Shown here: in pieces, positions 1-36,700 of the stretch
Numbering within the stretch: position 1 is the first letter of the stretch
How the letters are laid out: each line of letters begins with the position of its first letter
Source of the DNA: Tubiluchus corallicola
Lineage: Eukaryota > Priapulida > Priapulimorpha > Priapulimorphida > Tubiluchidae
Direction of reading: 5' to 3'
NCBI GenBank assembly: GCA_030141605.1
Contig: JAQGDQ010000958.1
Coordinates: 1-64,000 of the forward strand
DNA: 64,000 nucleotides
Made by a program: the position numbers and the translations under genes
Notes under the pieces: generated by a model
The model's input: the letters and a program-made list of their open reading frames with translations, nothing else
What the model was told of the DNA's origin: nothing
Databases searched by the model: none

Positions 1-290
<290 letters not shown>

Positions 291-1520
291 CACTGTCACT
301 CATTCAGTGTGTGTTTGTTGACAGTTTGTCAGTTGTCACTTGCTTAAAAACCATGTACCAGCATATATTCTTGAATGTGGTAAAGTGTAGAATTAGATTT
401 TTATTCAGTGTGTGTTTTTTAAGATTTTTTCAAGTTTACATCTAAATTTTCCTATGTTTGTTCGTTTAAAATTACAATTACAAAGTACAACATTAAAATT
501 ACATTATGTTTGTTTCGTTTTACACAGTATTAAAACAACGGTTAAAAATATTCTGAAGCAGCAGCCCCGGTAATTTTAGCTACGAGCCGCCACTGAAGGC
601 AGATAAAGCTACTCAAGTTTTAATACGCACGTGTTAACTTCATTAATAGTTAAAAATCCTGGTTTTGTTAATATAAGTGACATTAATAATGTTTTCTTTT
701 CATTGGCTTTATCAGTTGTATATGCCTGGCATCAATAAATTTGAGTTTTCAATGATTTTGTTTAATCTTGTAAAATCCTGGTTTTGTTAATATAAGACAC
801 ATTAATAATGTTTTCTTTTTATTGGCTTTATCAGTTGTGTATGCCTGGCATCAGTAAATTTGAGTTTTCAATGATTTTGTTTAATCTTGTAAATCCCGCT
901 CTCGCCACAAACGCAATCTTTCTTTATTTCTAAGAAATAAAATTCTATAGTTGTAAATATACATGTGGTGGAGCCAGAAGGTTTTCTTCTGCAAAATTTG
1001 TTTTTCTTTTTCGTTGTTCTTGTCGTTTAATTTTTCATTCCGTTCAATTTTTGTGCACTGATGGACAAATTGATAAACGGTTACGCTTCTACTGCATTGC
1101 GAAAAGACGTGGATTTTGTGTTGTGAACGTTAATATCGGCTTATGCCTCGCTCACTTTTTCATAGCTTGTTTATTTCTTTATTGTTTTTTTGTTAGTATT
1201 ATTAGCTGCATTTTAAACTGTAGCCTGTTGAGTCCGTCCAAGTGGACATTTTTGTGCGATATGCGTGTTGTGACATTATTAAAATTGTCTCATTGTGCAC
1301 AGTTGAGATGAATATAACGTATTGTATATAGTTATTTGCCATAGGGATCATGCAAATTCCATTATTTCGCACTGCCATCTACTGGGTGCAATTTAAGTGA
1401 ATTTAAATGACAGTTTCAATATTGGTTGCTATTATTGCATCTTCTGACCGTAAACCATTGTTGAATATTAAATGTCAAAATTGTGTATGTCAGACCTTGT
1501 TGTCATACTATTTGAGTATT
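291..1520. other. AT-rich non-coding stretch with a 121-bp tandem duplication
   Basis: About 648-768 and 769-889 are near-identical copies (both contain ATCCTGGTTTTGTTAATA). Near 565-600 is CCCCGGTAATTTTAGCTACG followed by AGCCGCCACTG, which resembles a hAT-type terminal fragment in reverse. No exon is recognised. Confidence 0.6.
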
Positions 1521-1529
1521 TCGCTAAAG

Positions 1530-2042
1530 CATTCATGGAGCTCGGATTCCAGCATTCATGGAGCCCAAATTCCATCATTTCACGCAGTCCGGATTCCAGC
1601 ATTCACGGAGCCCAAATTCCAGCATTCGCAGAGCCCGAATTCCAGCATTCGCAGAGCCCAAATTCCAGCATTCGCAGAGCCCGAATTCCAGCATTCGCAG
1701 AGCCCGAATTCCAGCATTCGCAGAGCCCAAATTCCAGCATTCGCAGAGCCCAAATTCCAGCATTCGCAGAGCCCGGATTCCAGCATTCGCAGAGCCCAAA
1801 TTCCAGCATTCGCAGAGCCCGAATTCCAGCGTTCACAGAGCCCAAATTCCAGCGTTCACAGAGCCCAAATTTCAGCATTCGCAGAGCCCAAATTCCAGCA
1901 TTCGCAGAGCCCAAATTCCAGCATTCGCGGAGCCCGGATTCCAGCATTCGCGGAGCCCAAATTCCAGCATTCACGGAGCCCGGATTCCAGCATTCGCGGA
2001 GCCCAAATTCCAGCATTCGCAGAGCCCGGATTCCAGTATTTC
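1530..2042. repeat. 23-bp minisatellite, about 22 copies
   Basis: The unit is GCAGAGCCCAAATTCCAGC plus ATTC, with CCCGAATTCC and CCCGGATTCC variants. Because 23 is not a multiple of 3, three frames are open in parallel (period 23 residues), so these open frames are a repeat artefact. Confidence 0.97.
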
Positions 2043-4146
2043 ACCACCTACATAAGTGAATAGTGCAATGCTTTCTTCATTGTCGTATCTACACTTCTTT
2101 GGCTGTATTATTATGCATATGTAATGAATGTATAGTATATTTTTCGGCTTTTGTTGTTAAAGACAATGTTATATTAGTATGTGAAAGACCAGGTTGTCTT
2201 TATGTAGGAAAACATATCTCTAGTGAAATGAAGATTATTATTATAGAAAAAGTAGAATCATGAATTCATTATCGGTTGTACATATTGTTATTTAAAAGTT
2301 GCCATTAAAGTGACATTTATTATTGAAAAATTTTGTTATAGTTTTGTGATGAGTTTGACTTGATTATTGCTTCCAATGTTGCTAATCCTTTTTGAAGTTT
2401 CAAGTTAGGCCCATTTCACAGTGAGGATGCAAGGATGCATGGAATTACTATCAGAAAATTTTCTGAAAATTTCTGATTTTTCTCGAAAACTCCTGCAGCA
2501 AGAAAGTTCATTTCACAGTGAAACAGTGCAGCTTCTTTCCACGCATCCAATTAGCTGCAGCTACTTTGTGAGTTTATACCGTATAATCATGTCTAAGTGA
2601 AGTTATACTTGCCGTATTTCTCATATACAAAGTAGAATTAATAATGTTAGACAGTGTAATGTCAGACCTGTTTATTTTTTGGTAAAGTTCTGCTAACCAT
2701 TTCAAAATAAAATGAGACATGCGTGCGATATTTTTCTTTTTCACGAACATAGTCATTAAAATGTAAAATCATCAGTCAGTTAAAAGAGATATTAAATTTT
2801 AGAATTTTGTGCTGAAATGTGTTAATTGTTGTTCGTTAAGGAAGTAGATAAATTTGATACTGAATTGCGCGAGGATTCCTCGTGAAAGTGGAACATGGAG
2901 TATTTCTACCATGCTGCAAAATTTCCTCAGGAGGAGGATGCATAGCTTTTGGCTGACAGCAGAATTCCTCACTGTGAAATTAGATGACATAAGAACTTTA
3001 CTTTGTCTAACTCTAACCAAAGAAATAAAAATACAGTTAAAATGAATGCATTGCTTTAATTTGTAAATATACAAAAATTAATGATCTTTTAACAAAAATA
3101 TACATAACGATCAAGAACATGAGTTACTTCTCCTGAGACACTGATCAATTTGCATAAAAAGTTCAAAATTTTATGTTGAGACAGTAAAATAATGAATTCG
3201 GTAAAACGATTCCATGCCTCAATTTCTCAAATCCTTTGAAGGACTGTCGTTATTACAATGATGCACTGCACTCCTTAATTTCTAATTTGAACTCATACAA
3301 GGGTTTATCTCAGCTTCATTAAGGCAACATTCCTACCTAAAGTTTGAATCCTATGGTAAAATAGTAACTGTACAACAACCAGTGACATCACGCACTATTA
3401 CATACTTATATACACAAAAAGATTTGCATTCAGTAATTCAAAATGAAACTTTGTAAAATATATTATGAAATCTTACGCACTATCATATAACGAATGTGAT
3501 ACATCCACAAAAAATAGTGATATTTCTGATGGAATGTCCTAATACAAAAAAATACATACCATTAGATTTTTGCCGCACGAAACAGTTTACGGAACAGTAA
3601 TATGAATGTATAAAAAAATCATGATTTTCTAAACGCTACTAAAGGCTTAGTCCTAAAATACATCTGCCTAACATAATTATTAGTCTTGGAGTTTGCACTG
3701 TAGTCTGCAGCAAAGGCAGCATTTTGACTACTATAACAAAACGCAGAGCAAAACATCCACTTCTTATTCCAACCTATACCCAGAGTTTAGGCGTTTTTCA
3801 CGACTTTCCACCAAGTTTCTGATCAAAGTTAGTAAACTTTGTCATCAGAATTTCCCATCATAAAACACAATATTTAGTGGTAAAAACTTCTGTTCTCATT
3901 ATTAAAATCAGAATTCTCACACCCATTGTTTGCAAAATCATCATTACAGGAATAACCTCTACAGCCAATAACGTAGGGGTAGTAAATGACTTCAAATCAT
4001 GATCTATATCTCATGAACTGTATCACCACAATAAAATGTATCATACATTCTTTAAAAAGCTACTCTGATTAAATCTCCATTTACTACAACACAAATCCTT
4101 CTAAAATTCATTAAAACTCTCACGATCAGTTCTGTTAAACGCAGCT
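2043..4146. other. 3' flank of NUMB, with a possible MITE
   Basis: About 2405-2990 is bounded by inverted CATTTCACAGTGAGGA / TCCTCACTGTGAAAT, a MITE-like element with unclear target duplication. The remainder is AT-rich, and part of it is presumably the NUMB 3' UTR. The first poly(A)-like signals on the minus strand are weak (ATTAAA near 3055-3060, AATAAA near 2671-2676). Confidence 0.45.
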
Positions 4147-27953
<23,807 letters not shown>

Positions 27954-29300
27954 CTATTTTCTTTGATTTACAACTTTCTGTCAGCAACAGTCGGCAAGCA
28001 GGTGACGGAGGTGAAACCTTGGAAATCCTAACAGAATTTGAAAAACCTCTTCCAGCAACGTTAGAGGCAGAGGAAGCGTTTATGTCACACAAACGGCACA
28101 GTAGCACTAACCAGTGCGCCAGGTAGTCAGTTTAAACCACGCGAACGATTGTTATTGATCGTTTTACTACTGCAGTGTACACCTGAACTTCGAGCAGGTT
28201 AATTGCTTTTTGCCAATTATTACACGCCTACCTGTCGGCTCTCAGTGCGATTTTTTCCACCGTCAAATCATAAAAACGTTTAATGCGCACAGGTTGTCAG
28301 CTTCACTAGTCAGATATTGCCGAATATGGTCAGCGCGACAGGTAAAATGATTCAGGTAGAGACGGATGCTGGTTTAATCCGAGTGGATGGTTCTGTAGGT
28401 AGAGATGCACAGTTGCAGGGTGCGTCGTTTGGTGAGGAATGCGGGCTGTAGGCAGTCATGCGTGCAGAAATTTCAGTTTTATCAGAGGGCAGACTCATCA
28501 TTCGGGCCAACCCTGAGGCTCAGAGAAGCTGTCAATGCGATTTTAACATATAATTCTTAGAATTTGCAAAACCACAACATTATCCTTAGACGTAAACAGC
28601 TGACCATGGCAATTTAGCTAACGTGTCAAGGAGAAATTAAATTACACGCCAAAAAGAGACTGCTTTGTTGGAAAAAATCATTTTAGCGGTTGGTAAATGA
28701 AATACTATAATGTTTATACAATCGGAACGGTTACAAAAAAGTTACGCGATCTACAGTCATGACTAAATGCAAAGCAACAGGCAAAATCCAAGCAAACAAA
28801 CCGAGGACGCTGTCATATCCAGTGAAAAAAACTTGTTTTTTTTGCTCAATTTCTAATATCAACGCCAGAAAATGTGAATTTTTTCTCCAAAACGAAGTAT
28901 TTAACGACGTTGAGTACCAATTATAATAATGTATTACACAAACTAGCAAAACTGAAATTTCGTAAAGCCCGTGGACAAGTCGGTACCACCTTCCCCTCCT
29001 TGGATCCGCCCTGGACATAGCCTGCGGGTGAACAAACGTTGAGTACAACCTTCGCCAGAGAATTATCAGTCTAGTGTCTTCCCAGAGAAAAAGCTTATCT
29101 TCCCTGCTCACGGCTGATGCTGCTAATCAGATCTCTTCAGCTCTCAGGTTTTAGCCCCCCGAGAGTTTTATTCTCTCTGCAGGTTGCTCCTTGGAAACAA
29201 TCGCATTAATCTATTCCTAATTAGAAAGGCGTATCGCTCGGCCCGGGGGGCGTGTCTGAAACTCAGGTAGCTAAGAGGTCACCGGGTCAAGATATGCGTG
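27954..29300 (-). promoter_or_regulatory. Probable NUMB 5' UTR and promoter region
   Basis: Located directly upstream of the inferred NUMB start codon, with several more G+C-rich segments (about 28000-28140, 28340-28460, 28970-29290, including GGCCCGGGGGGCG). No transposon is recognised here, in contrast with both sides. No TATA box or initiator could be singled out. Confidence 0.4.
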
Positions 29301-29741
29301 AATTTATCGTTTAACCTTTTGACAGGAAGCGGTAAACTCTAAGTAATTATGCGCTTATTTGTCATTATAATAAATGAAGTAATTCATGAAGGAAGTTTAT
29401 GACATACAGGTAAAATGCAGGTAACAGGGACAATGTAGCATCAGTTTATAGTACAGAAGCCATAAAAGGACAAAAGGTAAAACCGATAACAACCGAAAAT
29501 GAAAGAACCTACAAAATCAGTTTTTACATAGTAGTGATCATTGCGTGCGTGTGTCAATGAGAAGATCCAGGTTCAATTTCTGTGCTGGTGTTTTTTTTAC
29601 TTTTTGCCAGACAATTATAAACGATCTATTTAACGATCGTTACATAAATAGCATAAACAACATTATACCATACATTTTTTACGTACCGAAAAGTACAACT
29701 CTAATCAAACTGCCTATTATATTAGAGGTATATCATTACAG

Positions 29742-30659
29742 AGGGTGTTTCAGAAGAAACTGTGTAGTAGAAACATTCTCATATGCCTATATTGGAATGT
29801 AGAAAAACCAACTTACGTGGTACGAAAAGAGGAATTATGCAAATATAAATGTCATTTTTACATCATTACCATAATGGCATATATTGATATTTATTAGTGT
29901 CAAAAATACATACAATACAAGAAAAAACAAGACATACATACAATTTAAATTTTGAAATATAAAAACGCTATACACAAACAAAACAATTATTAATAAAACT
30001 TATATTATTAAATCTTTCTTTTAGTTATATTAGTTATTTAAATGAAAAGTTTAATGGTTAGTATTTAAAATAAATTGTCATTCATTAGGTCTCATTTCCA
30101 ATGAAATGATCATTACATAGTAATTGCACTTCTTCATAAACACAAATTTGCAGAGCAGCAGCTATTTTCACACAAAATTAACACCAAGTAGCCAAAAAAC
30201 GTCTTTTCAATTTAAACAGAATGTAGAGACGTAAGCGTTGTGCGTTTCTTCCTATAAACGAAACTAGACTATATATTTCCACTAATTCACTTGCAATTTC
30301 AATTGACAATAATAAAATCCAGAACCAGGCTAATATTTCTCCCGCTAACTAATGAAAAATTGAGCATTTTTTCATAACAGTGTTAGACGGAGCTGTAACT
30401 AAATGTCCCGAACGTATCTGCGTTAAATAAGCTCTGCAGGGTTGCGAAATATCTTGCACGCTGATTGGGCAGTCAACGAAAATGATTGACATTGTGATAG
30501 ACGTCAATTATTCTTATACTTATATATTAATAATTATAACAATTATAATATAATCGCTTACTAAATTGATTTGTACTCGACCACATTTCATGGGGATTCG
30601 ATCAACGTATTGCAGTACAACGCAATATTTCTACTGTACTGTTTGTTTTGGAACACCCT
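29742..30659. mobile_element. Possible DNA-transposon remnant with AGGGTGTTxC termini
   Basis: Left end AGGGTGTTTCAGAAGAAAC and right end GTTTTGGAACACCCT are inverted. The interior is AT-rich without a coding remnant. Target duplication is unclear. Confidence 0.45.
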
Positions 30660-31149
30660 GTCATATTGAGCAACTATCTAATCAGGGTATTATCTAAGTG
30701 TACTATTTATATCATGTCATGTACTCTATAAACCATACTTTTATCTAGAACCACATGTTGGAATGCAAAGGTGTTTAACTGCACCACTAAACACGGGAAA
30801 AAACAAAACAATGTCAACGGTGAGGTGGAAAAAAAGTTGTACATTTACAATAATTTGCAGTGAAGAATTTTTCAAAAAATGACAACGTAAGGTAAATTTT
30901 TCATAAACATATTTAGTGTTTACGTACCTCGTAAATTAAGGAATTGAAATCTGTGCTCATGAGTTACGACCTGTCCATCTTGCAAAAACAACAATTTTCA
31001 CGGGAACAGCAACTGATTAGTGCACAAGCTGAACTGCGGCAACGGAAACGACAATAAATTAAACCAGTTCCAAAGAAATCGTTGTCATTTTTAAATGCTC
31101 AGGTCATAAAACGTCAGTTTAGTTTTAGTATAAAAGAATCCATCAGAAG

Positions 31150-31410
31150 GTACAATTTAGTCTAGTAGTAACACGTCCGCGTTCCGCCTGGGAAGTCGCG
31201 AGTTCGATACAGAGGTCAGTTTAAATGCTTTAAAAATTTCACCCGTTGTTGCCCTGGCTGGCACATGGTATTTAGGGTGTAAGTGGGGTAATAATAGTCT
31301 CTGTTATGTATTTGTATATTGTTATTTGCAGTCGACCCAAAAGTTCTTTGGAGTTTGTTAATTTTTCATATAAAAAGCAGACTTTAAATAAAGATTATTA
31401 TTACATTACT
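31150..31410 (+). mobile_element. tRNA-derived SINE, copy 1
   Basis: The A-box region TTTAGTCTAGTAGTAACACG and B-box GAGTTCGATAC are followed by a body shared with 57738 (GTTGTTGCCCTG, TATTTAGGGT, GTCTCTGTTATG). The tail is AATAAAGATTATTATTA. Confidence 0.85.
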
Positions 31411-31430
31411 ATATTTAATACTGTATAATA

Positions 31431-31877
31431 CAGTCGACCTCGGATATAAGGGACACCTCGGGACCGGAAAAGATTGTCCCTTATAGCCGAAGTTGAGTCA
31501 GGCCGAGGGTGTATCCAGACCTGTACTTTATTTTTATGGATTATTGCTACACATTCAGTGCAAACGGTATGTAGGAAGCTCCTTCAGTGATGCAAGATGT
31601 ATGTGACCGCGGAAACCGAGCTGTTCGAAGCTGTGCGAAAAATAGAGGTTAAAAATTGATCAATTTCGCTTTGATCATAGGGTCTCTTAAATGCGAGGTA
31701 ATTTACCTGGGTTTCTATTACGCAGGACCTGAAGATCATATCCCTTATAACCGAAAGTCCCTTATATCCGAGTTCCTTATATACGAAGATTTTTACATAG
31801 GAAAAACGTTATGAAAAATCGGAACCAGTGTTGGTGGTCCCTTATAAGCGAATGTCCCTTATACCCGAGATTGACAG
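31431..31877. mobile_element. TA-flanked MITE, Tc1/pogo type
   Basis: Ends CAGTCGACCTCGGATATAAG and CTTATACCCGAGATTGACAG, flanked by TA. TCCCTTATA motifs are repeated inside both ends. Confidence 0.82.
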
Positions 31878-31889
31878 TAGTTGTATTAT

Positions 31890-32770
31890 ATACTATAGAA
31901 TAGTATATAATACTAGTATATATAGTATATAATACTAGTATATAAGTACTATAAGTATATTAGTACACACTAATAGTATTTACTACTCGCATTGCATGCG
32001 AGTATTTCAGTTGATTAAACGTGGGAATGTTTAAAATCAAGAGCTAGAACACAACAGAAGAAAAGAAATACAAATTTCAGTTAAGCAAATATATTGTACA
32101 GTTTGTCCTTTATAATAATACAAGAAATAATAGAAAGTTGAGGAGGATACAACATTACATTACAGCTGCTTTATTTACACTGGCAAAAACATTTACTAGG
32201 TAACCGTAAATCATTAGTCATTTATTTTTGAACAAAACATTTAAATTAAAACAATGGATTGTAATATAAAGAATGTAATGAAACAACATCTCAATTTAAT
32301 TAAATCTGTCGAATACTCATTTACATTGTCAATGTAGCGAAACAATCTTTTAGCAGCAAAGTACAAGTTTAATCATCATTGCTGTCTGTAGAGCTCACCT
32401 GTTGTTGATTAAAATAACTCAGGTGAAACAGACCAAAATTTTTACATTTTCAATAGAAGTTCTCGTGATTTCTATCTAGATTACAACATTTACACAAAAG
32501 CAAATATTTATCCACAGTAATAATGTTTACTTTTACATTTTATAACGAAATGATTGCTACTACAAATAACAATCTTCAAATTAAAAGCCATCAAGATTTT
32601 CCAAGTTTATTAGTAGGGAAAATTATCGTACCATGCTTGTGAAATGTACAAATGTGCATACTTTGCAGTATGTAACCTATACGTGATTCATTCTGACAAA
32701 ACTCAATTCACAGACATATGGAATTAATCAGTCATTAACAACTGATTTCACATCTATAAATACAATTAGC
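31890..32770. other. Intergenic AT-rich stretch
   Basis: Starts with TATAGTATATAATACTAG repeats (about 31905-31980). No gene is recognised. Confidence 0.45.
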
Positions 32771-33127
32771 CAGGGCCGGTGAGAGGAAATTTGAGGCCCT
32801 AGGCGAGGGGGTTTGCTGGCAAAGTCCCCAACGGGGTCCAGGGCAGAGCCTTGCGATATAATGAAATGTCTTCGCAAGTGCAATATGGCAGCATACGTGT
32901 TGGCGTAAGGTAAAGAGTGAAAAAAGTAAGACTAGTGCCAGTATTTGTTTATTTTTTTAGCAATCAGGTAAGAATCTAACTAGATTCAGGGTAATGGATG
33001 TTGGCGCAAATGGATTCGGGGATTCATGTTGAATGCGCTCTGTAAGCAGGCAGGAGACACAAAAAATTAGGAGTGTCAAAGTGCGAGGCCCTAGGCCTTA
33101 GGTCGCGTTGCCCTTTCACCGGCCCTG
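32771..33127. mobile_element. hAT-type MITE
   Basis: Termini CAGGGCCGGTGAGAGG and CCTTTCACCGGCCCTG. The flanking 8-bp duplication CAATTAGC / CAAGTAGC differs at one base. The 8-bp duplication and CAGGG ends are characteristic of hAT. Confidence 0.88.
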
Positions 33128-33228
33128 CAAGTAGCATTGACTGATAAAATGATTTCATGCATTCATTTTAAATATCAGTTTAAAAATAAATGTACACTAT
33201 TTACATTTTATACTACAGTATATTATAA

Positions 33229-33234
33229 TTTATT
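33229..33234 (-). terminator. Candidate MED12 poly(A) signal AATAAA
   Basis: The plus strand reads tttatt, so the transcript would read AATAAA 427 nt after the MED12 stop. It is the first canonical hexamer noticed in that direction. An AT-rich context makes chance occurrence likely. Confidence 0.3.
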
Positions 33235-33660
33235 GTCATCATTTTTGCCAGGAATGGTTGCTAGTTGTGCAAAAGTAAGTAATAAATGAAACAAAAGTCG
33301 TGTAGTGTCTATTCTGTCATCTAATGCAGAATAAGAATCGTTTCAAATGTACAGTAACCAATGTATTCTAGCTGTTACTTTAGAACACTTGATAGTAATG
33401 TCTTAATACTATAAACAAAATTAAAAAAAAGTCTTAAAGTTGCTTCTTGAAGTGCACTACTTATAGAAAAAGATTGTGTGTATCATTGAATGTCTGAAGA
33501 TAATCTTTTGTTAACTAAACGGAACAGAAAAGGACCAAAAAGTAATCCTTGGGGAATCCCCTGTTTACGGTGCAACCCAGCGTAGTACGAATCACACTAT
33601 GGTCCAATCAAAATAAATAAGCGACTATGATGATGATGGTGATGTTGACGATGACGACAA

Positions 33661-33788
33661 CTAGTAATGGTGCTGCTGAGGTGCATTCTGAAACTGAAGC
33701 TGTAGATTGCCTCGCTTCAAGTTTGCGAGAAGCTCGGCTGTCTGCCTCTGTTGTTGGGCATGCGGCTGTTGCACTTGAGAGTCAGCTC
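33661..33788 (-). CDS. MED12: MED12 terminal exon m16
   Basis: 128 nt ending with TAG at 33661-33663. It encodes [37 protein letters not shown] and ends QHHY, comparable to the LVRQLQQQL ending of vertebrate MED12. Acceptor gtttgtacag. Confidence 0.85.
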
Positions 33789-36700
33789 CTGTACAAACCC
33801 AGACAAAAGAAAAACAACCGTATCAGCCACAGTGAAATTTTCTCATCCATAGATGTCACAACCTTATTATAGACTAGTACTGCCATCTACTGTAATTATT
33901 ACTGAACAAACAAAAGGTGAGCAACCACCCATCACTTGACTACATCTCGAATGTCAATGGCAGTTTTTTCACATGCAATTTTAAAAGCATCAATAAATAA
34001 AATGGATATTAAAATCAACTTTTTCTTTACTCTATAAATACCTGCATTTGCCATCTGTTGTTGCTGCATATATGGCTGTTGTGCCATTGCTTGACCCATT
34101 CCAGGTTGAACCTGCTGACCAGTGGCCTGCATTGGACCCTGCGGTCCACCAGTCATACCTGGATGGTGTAACCTAAATAAAAGAGTTATATGGGATGAAA
34201 TATAGTCTCAACAAAAAGTTTTCTGCGGGGGGGGAGCTGGGTCATAAGCATCTAGGCATGTCCATGACAGGATCTCAGGAGGTAGGGGGGGAAGCTGGAT
34301 CATAAGCATCTAGGCATGTCCACGACAGTATCCCGGGGGGCAAAAGCTGGGTCATAAGCATCTAGGCATGTCCACGACAGGATCGGGGGGGGGGAAGCTG
34401 GGTCATAAGCATCTAGGCATGTCCATGACAGGATCCCGGGGGGCAAAAGCTGGGTCATAAGCATCTAGGCATGTCCACGACAGGATCCCGGGGGCAAAAG
34501 CTGGGTCATAAGCATCTAGACATGTCCACGACAAGTATGAGAAGTAGCAGTAAAATGGCTACTTGGGGACCAACAGACTGAAAAAGGAGGCGTCCTGAGT
34601 GTTTTTTCCATAAAAGCAGCCTACTAAATATAAAAGTAATTTTCTATACAGGAAGTTTCTTTTTGTATCAGCTAGTCTAGGCTTGGGTTATTATATAGTC
34701 TTTCATTCTGATGAATTGTGCCATATGATTGGATGTAAAAGTGTCTTGTCTAATGAATCATCCAATAGGATTGAACGTAAAAGCATGTTGTCTGATATGT
34801 CACACAATCTTATTGCTTGTAAAAGTGTCTTGTACGGCGAATGGTAAAAAATGATTGCACGACATAAAAGCATCTAGTTTGATACATCACACGATATTAT
34901 TGGAAATAAAAGTACCTCGTCTGCTGCGGCATTTGGTGCGGTTGAGCCTGTGCGGCATATGCGGGCTGCGGCTGATTTACCATTCCGTGTATCATAGCCT
35001 GATTTGACTGATAGCCCTGCTGGCTGTAAGGCTGCTGCTGAGGTTGCTGCTGCATCATTGCCGTCGTCGTTGGTTGTCCCATTGCACCGCCGTACGCTTG
35101 GTTGGGATCTGACAGAGACGGGAAACATCACAATAAAACTACTCACAGTAAACTGATAGGTCTAATGCGAACACGTGCTACCACAATCCGAATAGGGGTG
35201 ATCATCGAACATTTGAATTTGGTTCAAACAAGTTTTTTCACTCGGATTCGATTTAAACCTCAAATTATGAATATGAATAATTTTAAACTCCTATTACTTT
35301 CATTTCTTCACCATTGCAACATTGATAAGCCGTTAAAGATGCACGAAATGTCATGCAGTCAATGCAGTTTAGTTGCGATCTTTTCATACAATTTTGCAAA
35401 AAATTATTAGCTGCAGATCTCCTAAATCAGCTTTATCGTATTACGGTAGTTATTAATAAGACCCCATTTCAAACTACTACATATAATAATCCTAATTACT
35501 GAATAATTGTATTGTTTTGTTTAGATTTAGGTATCTAACTTTATTATTTTTTGTTTTTAGTTCTTTTTGGATAATTTGTATCATTTACACTGTTTTTATT
35601 ATTATTTTTTCCTATTTATTTTTGTCTTTTGTTATCTGCAGCATCACCGTTAATTTTTAACAGACTAATCTATTTATAACAAAGGGCAGGAGACTAGATA
35701 ACCCTACGGTCCTTCCCTGCCCTGCTCCATGATTATAATTACTTAATATTTAAAAAACTTTTGATGTTAAACTAATTGGAGAAAATAAATGTTCTATGTC
35801 TATGTCTATGTTTATTACTGTAAAACAAAAGCAATATGCACAATCTTTTTGAGCTGCTGTAAAATATGCCTAAAAATAAAATAATGAAAAAAATTAGCGA
35901 GTGGAAATTTTGTCAGCATTAGTGATTGTCTGCATTCTACAGTCTGTATAGTGGGTCATAAGTCATACATAAGTCACTTATTTCACATTACACATTTACA
36001 ATAGTTTTGTGTATAATATATGGTGAAAGGACCTACAATGAACATAATACAAATAAGTATTGTATTTATTTATATATTATATATTATATTACAGTCATTT
36101 AGAAAATAATAGCTTACAGAAGCAAGTACTTAGGCATATAAGTTTCTTTAAGTATCTTTAAGTTTAATGAGTCATCAGTGGCAACACGCAAGATGTGCAA
36201 AATAATAACTAATCTCAAACACGTCAGATGAAAGGCAGGATGTAAAAGTAGACTTCCTAGATTGCTAAGTGAGCCAAAGTATTTTTTACTGTGATTCTTG
36301 ATTTTATCTACACAAATCATTACAGTCTTACTGGTAAATTAGTGGCCAGGCTGCATGCAAAGTCTTCATCATCTCAGAACTACATTTTTTGCGTTTTTTT
36401 GTGCACAATATTACACTCATATCTCGGTTTGCCGGACAAAAGCGGGAAAGACGTCGGTCCGAAATTGCTGATTGTCCGTATTTAGCAATACTAAGCTAAT
36501 ATAGTAAGCGCGGTGAATTAGACTCACGGTAATGTAGAATTAATCACCTAACTGTCTCAAAAACGTCTAGTACAGGCCGCTCCTGTTAAAAAGTATATAA
36601 AAACTGTCACTTGATAGGCAGTTGATTCAAATAACTCCACATAATTGAGCTTTTATTATTTTTATGTCGTCTTACTACTTCACTTTTGTGCATGCTGCTT

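Noticed and set aside
1407-2063. Repetitive frames of up to 218 codons (QSPNSSIRRAQIPAF type)
   Set aside because: Three plus frames and several minus frames are open together over a 23-bp repeat; no start context or flanking domain.
28731-29111. 126-codon minus-strand frame upstream of NUMB
   Set aside because: No recognisable domain; lies in the probable promoter/5' UTR region; length compatible with chance.
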